The position numbers and the translations under genes were made by a program. From contig DGCD01000002.1 in NCBI GenBank assembly GCA_002384935.1, positions 1 through 31,804 on the forward strand: DNA of 31,804 bases, written 5' to 3'. Every line of letters starts with the position of its first letter. The first letter of the stretch is position 1. Positions 22,362 through 31,545 of the stretch are shown in pieces. This stretch comes from Pusillimonas sp. UBA3987 (GTDB lineage: Bacteria > Pseudomonadota > Gammaproteobacteria > Burkholderiales > Burkholderiaceae_B). The notes beneath the pieces were generated by a model, which was given only the letters and a program-made list of their open reading frames with translations, was not told the origin of the DNA and did not search any database.

Positions 22362-25300
22362 ATGTTTAATCGAATTATCGATTGGGCGGTCGCCAACCGT
22401 TTACTGGTGGTGATTGCACTTATCTCGTTGCTTGCTACTGCTACGTTTGTTATTCCCAAGTTGAATCTGGATGCCTTTCCAGATGTCACCAACGTTCAGG
22501 TATCAGTGAATACTGAAGCACCGGGGCTGGCAGCTGAAGAAGTAGAGCAGCTTATTACGTACCCCATTGAAGCGGTGATGTACGCACTACCAGATGTGGA
22601 AGAAGTGCGCTCTATTTCCAAAACAGGTTTATCTGGTGTCACTGTGGTGTTCAAAGAGGGCACCGACATTTACTTTGCAAGACAACTGGTTTTTGAGCGC
22701 CTTCAAGCTGCAAAAGAATTGATTCCTGAAGGGGTGGGTACGCCGGAAATGGGGCCTAATACTTCTGGGTTGGGCCAAGTCTATCAGTATTTATTGGTCG
22801 CAGAGCCTGATTCAGGCTTGGACGCAATGGCATTGCGCAGTCTTAATGATTGGGTGGTGAAGATGTTACTGATGCCGGTTGAGGGGGTCACCGATGTGCT
22901 TTCTTTCGGTGGCGAAGTGCGCCAGTATCAGGTTAATTTGAACCCTTCCAAATTGCTGGCTTACGATCTGACCCAAGACGATGTGATGGCGGCACTTGAG
23001 CGCAATAATACCAACGTTGGTGGTTGGTATATGAATCGGGGGCAGGAGCAGTTGGTGATTAGAGGTTCGGGCTGGCTGGATCACGGCAAGCAAGGACTTG
23101 AGCAGATCCGTCAGGTACCGTTGAAAACGGTAGACGGTACCACCGTTACCGTAGGTAATGTTGCTCGCGTGGAGCTGGGCAGTGAAATTCGCCAAGGTGC
23201 CGTGTCTATGATGCGTAAGACGGTAGACGGTGAGGTCGAGAATCTTGGGGAGGTCGTTTCGGGTATTGTGCTCAAGCGCATGGGAGCCAACACCAAGGCC
23301 ACTATCGACGGCGTGAATGCAAGAATCGAGCGTATTAACCAGGCTTTGCCCGATGGTGTGCGTTTTGAGGCATTTTACGATCAGGCGGATTTGATTACGC
23401 AAGCGGTGCAAACCGTAGTGAATGCGCTGTTATTGGCTTTCGTTTTCATTGTTGTGATCCTGGCCTTGTTCTTGATGAACTTGCGTGCCACCGCCCTGGT
23501 TTTGATCTCCATTCCGATTTCAATTGGTATTGCTTTGATGATCATGGCTTGGCTTGGGTTGTCAGCCAACTTGATGTCGCTTGGGGGGATTGCAGTCGCG
23601 ATTGGTATGTTGGTTGACGGTTCCGTGGTAATGGTGGAGAACATGTTCAAGCACCTGACTCATCCCGATGCTGTGCATGATACTCAACGGCAAGCACGTG
23701 TAGGTCATGATGATCCAGATCCAACTGATGCAGCGCATGATCGCCAAGGGATTGCGTTGCGGTTGCAAGAGGCGGGTAAGGAAGTGGCCCGCCCCATCTT
23801 CTTTGCTACCGCAATTATTTTAGTGGTGTTCATGCCGCTTTTCAGCTTTCAGGGCGTTGAGGCCAAGCTGTTCCAACCAATGGCAATTAGCATCATGCTG
23901 GCGATGCTTTCTGCAATGTTGGTGGCACTCGTTATTGTCCCGGCGCTGGCAACCTATTTATTCAGAAAAGGGGTTCGCCAACGCGAGAGTTTTGTCCTGA
24001 AACCACTGGATGCCTTTTATCGTAAAGGCTTACGCAGCGCAATGAGGCATAGTAAAGCGGTGGTTGGCGTTGCGTTAGTGCTGGTGGCCGCCGCCGCCCT
24101 AGTGGTGCCGCGGTTGGGTACGGAGTTTGTGCCGGAACTGGAAGAGGGTACGATCAATATTCGCGTTACTCTTGCACCGTCTTCCAGCTTGGATACAGCA
24201 CTTGAGGTTGCTCCTAAGTTGGAGGCTATTCTCATGACGTTTCCGGAGGTGACTTACGCGCTTTCGCGCATCGGTAGGGCCGAAATTGGCGGGGATCCTG
24301 AGCCTGTCAATAACATCGAGATCTATATTGGTTTGAAACCTGTTCCCGAGTGGACAAGTGCTGATAATCGTTATGAACTACAGGCGCTGATGGAAAAGAA
24401 GTTGGAACAGCATCCGGGTTTGTTATTTAACTTTTCGCAACCTATTGCGACGCGTGTAGATGAGCTATTGTCCGGTGTAAAAGCGCAACTTGCAATCAAA
24501 CTGTTTGGCCCGGATCTGGATACATTAGCCGAAAAAGGTCAGGAAATAGAAACAGTGACAAAGGAAATAGAAGGCACGCGAGATGTCGCTATGGAACAAA
24601 TTGCAGGTGAGTCGCAACTTGTTGTGAAACCGGATCGTCGTGCTTTGTCGCGTTATGGCCTGGATGTGGGCGATGTGATGGAGTTGGTGCGAGAAGGGCT
24701 TGGTGGCGCCAGCGCAGGTCAGATTATTAATGGTAATGAACGCTACGATATTTATGTTCGTCTTGACGAACGTTTTCGCAAAGATCGGGAAGCCATTGCC
24801 GATTTGCGACTTCAGGCTCCGTCGGGTGCTTGGGTGCGTCTGGGTGATGTGTCAGAAGTGACTATTGCATCAGGGCCGCCACAGGTGCGTCGTGATGACG
24901 TGCAACGCCGCGTTGTCATTCAAGCGAATGTTCAGGGGCGTGATATGGGCAGTGTGGTTGCCGATATTCGTCAAGCGGTTGCACAGAAAGTGGACTTGCC
25001 GACAGGGTATTCTATTGAAATTGGCGGCCAGTTTGAAAACCAGCAGCGGGCGCAACAGCGGCTGTCAGTAGTGGTTCCTATTTCGCTGGGACTGATTGCT
25101 TTGTTGCTTTATTTTGCTTTTGCTTCGGTGGGTCAGGCAATGTTGATTCTTGTCAATGTGCCGCTGGCCGTTATTGGCGGTGTTTTTTCACTTTGGGTAT
25201 CAGGTCAGTATTTGTCTGTACCTAGTTCAGTGGGCTTCATTACTCTGTTTGGAGTGGCCGTACTTAATGGTGTGGTGATGGTGGAAAGTATTAATCAGCG

Positions 25301-25559
25301 CATTAAGGATGGACTGACAGTGGCCGAGGCAGTGTTTGATGGTGCAACATCGAGGTTAAGACCTGTTTTGATGACGGCGATTACGTCTGCGCTTGGTTTG
25401 ATTCCTATGTTGATGTCTAACGGTGTGGGTGCGGAAATTCAAAAGCCGCTAGCCACAGTGATTGTCGGAGGCTTAGTCACTGCTACGTTTTTGACACTGT
25501 TTGTATTGCCTGTTCTGTTTGCCTGGTTTTCAAAAGAAAAGTTAAAGGAAATGGCGTAG
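22362..25559 (+). CDS. czcA: Heavy-metal efflux RND transporter, CzcA/HelA family
   Basis: The 1065-residue protein has the RND layout: helix 1 (LLVVIALISLLATATFVIP), a periplasmic domain to about 340, a helix bundle, a second periplasmic domain and a final bundle. In helix 4 the motif reads AVAIGMLVDGSVVMVEN, retaining Asp419 and Glu426 but having Ala413 where CzcA has the first Asp of DFGxxVDGAVVxVE; this resembles HelA/CusA-like groups. A His/Asp-rich cytoplasmic loop follows (THPDAVHD, then GHDDPDPTDAAHD). Proton-driven export of metal ions is the family role. Neighbouring cadA suggests Cd/Zn/Co; the helix 4 motif leaves Cu/Ag or others open. Confidence 0.92.
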   Translation: MFNRIIDWAVANRLLVVIALISLLATATFVIPKLNLDAFPDVTNVQVSVNTEAPGLAAEEVEQLITYPIEAVMYALPDVEEVRSISKTGLSGVTVVFKEGTDIYFARQLVFERLQAAKELIPEGVGTPEMGPNTSGLGQVYQYLLVAEPDSGLDAMALRSLNDWVVKMLLMPVEGVTDVLSFGGEVRQYQVNLNPSKLLAYDLTQDDVMAALERNNTNVGGWYMNRGQEQLVIRGSGWLDHGKQGLEQIRQVPLKTVDGTTVTVGNVARVELGSEIRQGAVSMMRKTVDGEVENLGEVVSGIVLKRMGANTKATIDGVNARIERINQALPDGVRFEAFYDQADLITQAVQTVVNALLLAFVFIVVILALFLMNLRATALVLISIPISIGIALMIMAWLGLSANLMSLGGIAVAIGMLVDGSVVMVENMFKHLTHPDAVHDTQRQARVGHDDPDPTDAAHDRQGIALRLQEAGKEVARPIFFATAIILVVFMPLFSFQGVEAKLFQPMAISIMLAMLSAMLVALVIVPALATYLFRKGVRQRESFVLKPLDAFYRKGLRSAMRHSKAVVGVALVLVAAAALVVPRLGTEFVPELEEGTINIRVTLAPSSSLDTALEVAPKLEAILMTFPEVTYALSRIGRAEIGGDPEPVNNIEIYIGLKPVPEWTSADNRYELQALMEKKLEQHPGLLFNFSQPIATRVDELLSGVKAQLAIKLFGPDLDTLAEKGQEIETVTKEIEGTRDVAMEQIAGESQLVVKPDRRALSRYGLDVGDVMELVREGLGGASAGQIINGNERYDIYVRLDERFRKDREAIADLRLQAPSGAWVRLGDVSEVTIASGPPQVRRDDVQRRVVIQANVQGRDMGSVVADIRQAVAQKVDLPTGYSIEIGGQFENQQRAQQRLSVVVPISLGLIALLLYFAFASVGQAMLILVNVPLAVIGGVFSLWVSGQYLSVPSSVGFITLFGVAVLNGVVMVESINQRIKDGLTVAEAVFDGATSRLRPVLMTAITSALGLIPMLMSNGVGAEIQKPLATVIVGGLVTATFLTLFVLPVLFAWFSKEKLKEMA

Positions 25560-25646
25560 TTCGTGCGTTGACCGTGGCCAAAAATTAGGCAGTACGTCGA
25601 CTACGACGAAGGCATAACTACAATCAATAAAGAGGGACTCATCAAT

Positions 25647-26591
25647 ATGCGCAAACTCGTTTATTTTGTTGAGTCCCATCTTGTTTGGTTTGTGATTTTT
25701 GTAGCGGGCACTGGATTGGCGTTTCCCGAATTCGGCCAGTTTCTTAAGCCTTCGGTCGGGTTATTGCTTGCGCTGTTGATGCTTGTCATCAGCTTGACCT
25801 TTGATGCGCATGCTGTGCGAATAGCCTTTCGTAAGCCATCACGACAGTTTTTGGCACTGGTTTTGGTTTATGGGCCAATGTCAGTTGCCGGCTGGGCAAC
25901 GGGCCGTTTGTTTTTTGGAAGTAGCCCGTTGGCAACGGGATTAACATTAGTCGGTACTTTACCGACTGATGTGTCTTCCCCACTTATGGTTTTGATGGCT
26001 CGGGGCAATGTTGCACTGGCTGCCGTTTTTAACGCCGTTAATACGGCGTTATCGCCATTTATTGTGCCATTTTTGTTTTTGTGGTTAACGGATATACAAC
26101 TAGAAATTCAGCTTGGTTCGATCATTCTGGAATTGGTTCTTATCGTTTTGGTTCCAACCGTTATTGGGGTGAGTTTACGTACAAGACTTTCGACATTTTT
26201 TACTCGGCATGAGTCAACGTATGCGGGAATTGGCTCGATACTCTATCTTTTGATCTTGCTCGCTGTGGTGAGCCCGAATGCGCAAACTATTATTGGTTAT
26301 GGTTGGTATGCGGCTGTAATTGCTGCGGCGGCCTTATGTTTAAACTTTGTGGGCTATTTGGTGGGTATGACTGCTTGGTTTGTCACTAAAGATCGCAAGG
26401 AAATAATTACCTATCTTTTCACGGTCAGTAAAAAAGAATTCAGCATTGCCGCAGCTTTTGTAGTTGCATCCGGCTTGCCTTCAGAAATAGCAATTCCGGC
26501 CGCATTCTTTGCTGTGATTCAGATGATTACTTCACCGATTGCAGCTAAGATTCTTGCTCGAAAGAAAAATATGACTGAGCAGGACAATTAA
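25647..26591 (+). CDS. BASS-family (bile acid:sodium symporter-like) transporter
   Basis: The 314-residue protein has about 9-10 hydrophobic segments and the BASS pattern of two crossing motifs (ATGLTLVGTLPTDVSSPLMVLMARGN and the later VSKKEFSIAAAFVVASG). Members carry bile acids, organic anions or, in the related ArsB/ACR3 group, metalloid anions. It is not a clear ACR3, and the substrate is unknown. It lies 87 nt after the RND pump, possibly as the last gene of that operon, and ends exactly where the convergent conjugation-side gene begins (0 nt between stops). That places it at the edge of the cargo region. Confidence 0.8.
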   Translation: MRKLVYFVESHLVWFVIFVAGTGLAFPEFGQFLKPSVGLLLALLMLVISLTFDAHAVRIAFRKPSRQFLALVLVYGPMSVAGWATGRLFFGSSPLATGLTLVGTLPTDVSSPLMVLMARGNVALAAVFNAVNTALSPFIVPFLFLWLTDIQLEIQLGSIILELVLIVLVPTVIGVSLRTRLSTFFTRHESTYAGIGSILYLLILLAVVSPNAQTIIGYGWYAAVIAAAALCLNFVGYLVGMTAWFVTKDRKEIITYLFTVSKKEFSIAAAFVVASGLPSEIAIPAAFFAVIQMITSPIAAKILARKKNMTEQDN

Positions 26592-26897
26592 CTATCCGAG
26601 CCACCTTCCAATTCCGTCCCATTGCCAGTTGACCTTGGAGCGAATGATTGACTCAGATTTCAGTTCGGTCTGTTGGAGAAGTATTTGCTGCAGAACACTT
26701 CGCATGAAGTCTAGGCCTTGCGGAGCGATTTGCTCGCCATAGGCTTTGATTGTTGCGTGTGCTTGTTCAATTTCGCTCTCATGCGGTTCCATGATCAGGT
26801 CGTACTTATCCATGTCGCTGTCGTATGAATCAGGGTCTGGTTCAATAGCGACCAGGAATTCCAGGGCTTTTACGAATTGGTCATATGTAATAGACAT
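26592..26897 (-). CDS. Small acidic protein of unknown function downstream of traI
   Basis: The 101-residue product is acidic in its first half (EPDPDSYDSDMDKYDLIMEPHESE) and predicted helical, ending in a WQWDGIGRWLG segment. I do not recognise a family. GGAG lies 10 nt before the ATG at 26897. It follows the relaxase by 47 nt on the same strand and may be translated from the conjugation transcript. It could be a fertility, entry-exclusion or unrelated accessory protein. Its stop abuts the convergent transporter stop. Confidence 0.6.
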   Translation of the reverse strand: MSITYDQFVKALEFLVAIEPDPDSYDSDMDKYDLIMEPHESEIEQAHATIKAYGEQIAPQGLDFMRSVLQQILLQQTELKSESIIRSKVNWQWDGIGRWLG

Positions 26898-26944
26898 TGT
26901 GTTGGTTCTCCGATTGAGTGCGGCGCGGCCACATTGTTCAGGGT

Positions 26945-29920
26945 TTAAAGAGACAATGCATCCGGGGTCGGTTGAGTTATGCTGCGTTCGCGGGTGATTT
27001 CAGCCTGGCGTGAGGATCGCGTCATGCCAATGTCCAGAGCGGCACCTTTCTCTTCTCGGCGATTAACAGCAAAAGGCAGCTTTGTCATGTCTTCGGTATA
27101 AATGCTGACTTTCTCTTTTGCTCTAGATATGGCGACATAAAATACGTCCGATTTGGTGGTACGACTGTAAGTTTCTTGATTCAAAATCACCTTTGTTGCG
27201 GTCAAACCTTGAGCGCTGTGGACCGTGCTGGCATAGGCATAGTCCAGATGCAAAGGATTCTTCTGATCCGCGTCCAGCGTGATGCGTTTTGTGATTGAAC
27301 CGTCATTAGCCACTTTGCCCAGGCTAATTGTCAGCGGCGTGACGGCAAGTACGGAATACCGTTCCCCGTTGACCAGATCAAGCGCGGCGTTATTACGCGT
27401 AATACGTACCTTATCTCCAGCGCTCAGCTCTGATTGACGCAACTCATAAATCGATAGTTTTGTAGTACGGGATGGATTAAATTTGATCACCTCGCCAGTC
27501 TGTAGATGTGTCACTTCGACACGATTAAAGCTCGTATCAACTAAGCTGACTTTATACTGATTGCCTGCTTTCAAACCATTGCGATAGTCACGTTCGGGCT
27601 GAATAATCGAATCTTTTTTAAAGTATCGCGCTGAACGACGTTGAGCCTGAGTGGTATCAACCCTCGTTAGCAGGCCATATTTGAACCCTTTTCCTTCAAA
27701 TCCCAATCTGGCGTGTACAAGGTCGTTCAATTCGTTGCGAGATTTGTTGGTTCCAGTGATGATGAGCGTATCTTTCTGATCTTGGGCATCAAGCGACACA
27801 TATTGATCGGCCATTGCCGCATAGCGTTCGCTGTCGTCCTGAATTTCATTCACTGCTTCGAGTTTGCTTTGCAGTATGTGCAGCGCTTCGGAGGCTTGAC
27901 CTTTGGCAGCTAGGACTACAGCGTCACGAAGTAGCGGATTGGTTTGGCGAACGATATCGCCCATTAATGCTGTGCTCATGCCTTCATCCTGCAGCTGATG
28001 CATTGGCCTGCCCGCTTCAATGGCTTTGGTCTGGTCTTTATCGCCCATCATGACAACCCGCGCGCCGGCGTTTTCTGCTTTCTTTAGGATTTTTTCCATT
28101 TGACGAGTGGGAACAACGCCAGACTCATCGACAACCAAGACGGTTTTAGAGTCCAAGTGAAACCGTCCTTGCTTGGCTTCGAGCATAGAGGCAACCGTCA
28201 CTGTTTCTACGCCCAAGCTACGTAGTTCTTTGACCTGGGCGCCGTAGGGCGCAACTGACTTCACCTTGTAATCAGCGGATTCAATTGCCGCTTTGACTTG
28301 CTTGAGCATGAATGATTTCCCCACTCCAGCAAGGCCTTGGACGCCAACAATGCTGTTGTTCGTGCTCAGCACCAGGTCGGCTGCGGATAATTGCCCTGGC
28401 CGCAGCCCCTTGCCGGCCATCTGTTCCTTGATGGCCTGCGGTGACAAAATTGGGGCTACTTTGCCTCGTCCTTCGCGCTCGATTTGAATAATGCGCTTTT
28501 CGCGTTCCCGGGCGGCTTGTGATGTATATCGCACCTCATCCAAAATGAGGCTACCCGTCGCTATGGCCCGGCGCACGTTTTGACGCGCTTGTGATAGCGG
28601 CGTGCCTTCTCGGACCAGGCGTTTAATCCACTGTTCCTGTGAAAGAGCAGTGCCAGTGTCCGCAACGTCGTTGGAGCGATAGACTGGTGCGCCTTTGATC
28701 AGGTGTCCTTTTGTGACAGCTTGTTCAATAGCTTGTTTGATGTGCGTATGGGATATGCCCGTACCCATACTGTGATTAAGCGCCAACACCTCCAGCACTG
28801 AGGCTCGGATCACCGACTCGCGTTCGCCATGGTGACGAATAGCCCAGGTGACGCAGTGATCGGCGATATTCTGCTGAAGCTGAGCACTGACTGCGTGCGG
28901 TTCAGGTTTGTAAGTGGTAGTGGGGTGATCCGGATTTAAGTCTTCCCCGTTTACCGGTGTACGCTGTGTTCCCGGAGGTGACTTGTCATGATCGTGCTTG
29001 GATAACTCAATGGGGCGTTTTGCCGCCATGAAGTCGATTCCCGACTTTTGCGCTTCCTTTTCCCATTGTTGCTGTAGCGCTTCGCGACTAATTTCAGGAC
29101 GTTTCGCACTTCGGGTAGCCAGCGTAATGGTCTGTTTGAGGTCATGCGACGCCGTTTGACGCGTTTTCCCCATCATGGCCAATTCGGCTTCTACGGTCAT
29201 ACCTCGTTTGGAGAAAAGTTCAATTTGCTCGCGACTGATGTGTGCCATTTCAAAGCCGTCCTTCTCGTACCGCAATACATAGCCGGCCTTCTCAAGTTGA
29301 GCCGCCATTTCGCTTTTGTAGATGGTATCGAGTAGCTTCTTGTTTTTGTATATCTGTTCGTTGGCTAAGGCCACCCAGGCACCGTCTGCTCGTCGCGTGG
29401 CATTCATAATGATCGCGTGGGTATGCAACTGGGGATCGGCAGGGTCTGATCTGGATGGGCGTGCTGTTTCGTGCCTGAATTTTGCAGCCACGATGTTGGC
29501 CGTTTGTTCTGACCTGGTCATTCCATCGACTTTTTGACGCGCTCGCACCAGTTCATTTTCCAGATATTCAAGCGTTTTGCGTACGGCATGATCGTGGGCT
29601 TCAAGCACTGAATTGTCTTTCCCAACAAGGGCTTGAATACTGACAGACTTGGGCGCCGAGAAAGTCAGATCCTCACCGGCCCGTGATTTGGCATCTTTAC
29701 GGACCGATTTTGCCAGCTTCACGCCTGGGCCGAAATCGCCTTTCAGGGCCGCCGTAAATTGCTTCTGATTTACTTCGCCACTTAATCCCAACAGCTGTGC
29801 ACCTTGACCCTGCCATTGGGCGCAGCTTCCATCTCGACTGTAGTAGTCGTCTTTTTGGTCGACGTAGTAATGGCCGGCCTTAGCTGCGTTGCTCCTGTGT
29901 AGGGTCTTGAGGGAGATCAT
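26945..29920 (-). CDS. traI: TrwC-like MobF conjugative relaxase-helicase
   Basis: The 991-residue protein matches R388 TrwC in order and size. The N-terminal relaxase has two Tyr pairs at 18-19 and 26-27 (HYY, DDYY) and the three His metal ligands at 150, 166 and 168 (FRHETAR, LHTHAII). A RecD-type helicase follows with Walker A GLAGVGKS near 529-536 and VVDESG Walker B. It nicks oriT, attaches to DNA and unwinds it during transfer. The ATG at 29920 has GGAG upstream, and the gene overlaps the coupling-protein gene by 41 bp. About five extra residues lie between the His ligands compared with TrwC. No oriT is visible in the window. Confidence 0.93.
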   Translation of the reverse strand: MISLKTLHRSNAAKAGHYYVDQKDDYYSRDGSCAQWQGQGAQLLGLSGEVNQKQFTAALKGDFGPGVKLAKSVRKDAKSRAGEDLTFSAPKSVSIQALVGKDNSVLEAHDHAVRKTLEYLENELVRARQKVDGMTRSEQTANIVAAKFRHETARPSRSDPADPQLHTHAIIMNATRRADGAWVALANEQIYKNKKLLDTIYKSEMAAQLEKAGYVLRYEKDGFEMAHISREQIELFSKRGMTVEAELAMMGKTRQTASHDLKQTITLATRSAKRPEISREALQQQWEKEAQKSGIDFMAAKRPIELSKHDHDKSPPGTQRTPVNGEDLNPDHPTTTYKPEPHAVSAQLQQNIADHCVTWAIRHHGERESVIRASVLEVLALNHSMGTGISHTHIKQAIEQAVTKGHLIKGAPVYRSNDVADTGTALSQEQWIKRLVREGTPLSQARQNVRRAIATGSLILDEVRYTSQAAREREKRIIQIEREGRGKVAPILSPQAIKEQMAGKGLRPGQLSAADLVLSTNNSIVGVQGLAGVGKSFMLKQVKAAIESADYKVKSVAPYGAQVKELRSLGVETVTVASMLEAKQGRFHLDSKTVLVVDESGVVPTRQMEKILKKAENAGARVVMMGDKDQTKAIEAGRPMHQLQDEGMSTALMGDIVRQTNPLLRDAVVLAAKGQASEALHILQSKLEAVNEIQDDSERYAAMADQYVSLDAQDQKDTLIITGTNKSRNELNDLVHARLGFEGKGFKYGLLTRVDTTQAQRRSARYFKKDSIIQPERDYRNGLKAGNQYKVSLVDTSFNRVEVTHLQTGEVIKFNPSRTTKLSIYELRQSELSAGDKVRITRNNAALDLVNGERYSVLAVTPLTISLGKVANDGSITKRITLDADQKNPLHLDYAYASTVHSAQGLTATKVILNQETYSRTTKSDVFYVAISRAKEKVSIYTEDMTKLPFAVNRREEKGAALDIGMTRSSRQAEITRERSITQPTPDALSL

Positions 29921-31523
29921 TGCTACTCCAATGTGTTGTCACAACGCCATCTTCGTCCCAGGTGGTCGCAGTCGGGATCGTTGATAGCGTTTTTTGCTCA
30001 ACAAATGAGGGGTTACGGGTAATGAAAGAGAGTGGTTTGAGTACAAACTTGGCAATCGGCCGGTCTTCGGCAAACGCAACATAGCCGGTCAGCTCGGGCA
30101 ACGCTTGAATTTGCGCAGCGGTAACCACGGCTTCCGTTTGTCGAACCAGGCGCTCACTTGTTCCGCGCGTGCCACCTGGATTGCGCGAGTCGGTGTACTC
30201 GGGTCGGGCTACTTCATGCTCTCCTAGCGCGGTCGACATTTCCTTTGCCGTTTCAGCATCGGTTTTGGAGCCGCCCAGGACAACCAGGTTTCTAAAACTG
30301 GCCCGAAGGGTTTGGGACATGTGTTTGCCGTAGATTGCGTCCAGTTGCGAAACAGTCTGCAACCCGGCCACAACCCTGACGCCGTGTTTACGACCTTTGG
30401 TGAGCACATCCTCCAGAGAGGCCAGTTTCTCCAGCGAGGCGAGTTCGTCGATCAGCAGCCACCAGCGACGGCGGGCATTTTCAGGCATAGATAAGATCGA
30501 AGAGCAAAACACGTCTACCCAAGCCGAAAGAAGTGGCTTCATGGCGGTTTTCATGTCTTCGCGCCAGGTAATGTACAAACAGCCTGTGCCGTTTTCCATC
30601 CAGTCCCGGATACTGAAGTCCCCAGTGGGCATTGAACGATGTTCAGAGAGTTTGTTTGAAAGAACGAAACGCGCTGAATCAAATGCTCGCGTTGATTCGG
30701 AAGCACCGGAAAAGAGGGAAGCCGCTTCAGTGTTTTTGAGAAACACCTGCAATTCTTTGAAAGGGGCCTCGCAACACCAGTAGTTCACCTGGTTGATGTC
30801 GTGGATATTGAGCTCAAACAGCTTGCGCGAAACGGCTCGAAGCAGGAGACGCCCAAAGCTGTTCCACTCTTCGGCGTTTGCGTCTGCGCCAAGAGGGACA
30901 ACAGAGTATGACAAGCGTTTCCAGTCATATTCGGCTCGTATTTCATTGAAATACATCCACGCTTGGGTTCGTTCGTCATAGGGGTTCAAGATGACATCAG
31001 TCGGGCGGCCGAATTTGCTATAAAGATCGCCATTAGGGTCAACGACCACCATCCGATCACCGCGTTTTAACGCCGAGAGCATCAGCTCGCGCAGCAAGAC
31101 AGATTTGCCCGACCCCGTTGCCCCATTGATGAGCAGATGCAGATTTTCAACCGAGGCGGGCATGGGCACGCCAGCAATCCTCACTTGCTGCGTGTTTTTT
31201 TCAGTGCACAAGCGAACCAGACGTTTGAAGGACACAACTTCTGTGCCACGAATGTGACGCTTGTAGCCGGCACCATCAAAACCTTCACTTTTGGAGATTT
31301 TCTTGAGTGAAAGCGCCAGGATAAAGCTCAATACCAATCCAGTCGCCAAGGCGGCTAGTAGAGGTGTATGAGAGGGAGTCGATCGTACCCAGTGAGAAAG
31401 GAGTATCCAGTTGATTGAGCCCATTGATGCGCCGCTAAGAACCATAGCGGTTAGGAACCACGCTGAAAAGGGCAGGACGAGAAGCGAAAACTTAACGATC
31501 CGACGTCGAATATCGGGTGCCAT
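29880..31523 (-). CDS. traD: TrwB-like type IV coupling protein
   Basis: The 547-residue protein has two N-terminal membrane helices (about 12-32 and 54-72), Walker A GATGSGKS at 134-141 and Walker B LLIDE with Asp359 and Glu360, matching the TrwB/TraD hexameric ATPase that hands the relaxase-DNA complex to the type IV secretion channel. GGAG precedes the ATG at 31523 closely. The end of the gene overlaps traI by 41 bp. The C-terminus is short, without the long tail of F TraD. The IS3-family insertion begins 23 bp upstream, and no TrwA-like gene is seen before it. Confidence 0.92.
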   Translation of the reverse strand: MAPDIRRRIVKFSLLVLPFSAWFLTAMVLSGASMGSINWILLSHWVRSTPSHTPLLAALATGLVLSFILALSLKKISKSEGFDGAGYKRHIRGTEVVSFKRLVRLCTEKNTQQVRIAGVPMPASVENLHLLINGATGSGKSVLLRELMLSALKRGDRMVVVDPNGDLYSKFGRPTDVILNPYDERTQAWMYFNEIRAEYDWKRLSYSVVPLGADANAEEWNSFGRLLLRAVSRKLFELNIHDINQVNYWCCEAPFKELQVFLKNTEAASLFSGASESTRAFDSARFVLSNKLSEHRSMPTGDFSIRDWMENGTGCLYITWREDMKTAMKPLLSAWVDVFCSSILSMPENARRRWWLLIDELASLEKLASLEDVLTKGRKHGVRVVAGLQTVSQLDAIYGKHMSQTLRASFRNLVVLGGSKTDAETAKEMSTALGEHEVARPEYTDSRNPGGTRGTSERLVRQTEAVVTAAQIQALPELTGYVAFAEDRPIAKFVLKPLSFITRNPSFVEQKTLSTIPTATTWDEDGVVTTHWSSNDLPQDPTQEQRS

Positions 31524-31545
31524 GAGTCATCTCCAAAAGAAGAGT

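Noticed and set aside
22866..23411. Minus-strand open frame of 181 codons inside czcA
   Set aside because: Shadow of the RND gene; low-complexity composition and no family resemblance.
26945..31523. F-type TraI/TraD
   Set aside because: The relaxase length (991), paired Tyr at 18-19 and 26-27 and the short coupling-protein C-terminus fit TrwC/TrwB of R388 better.
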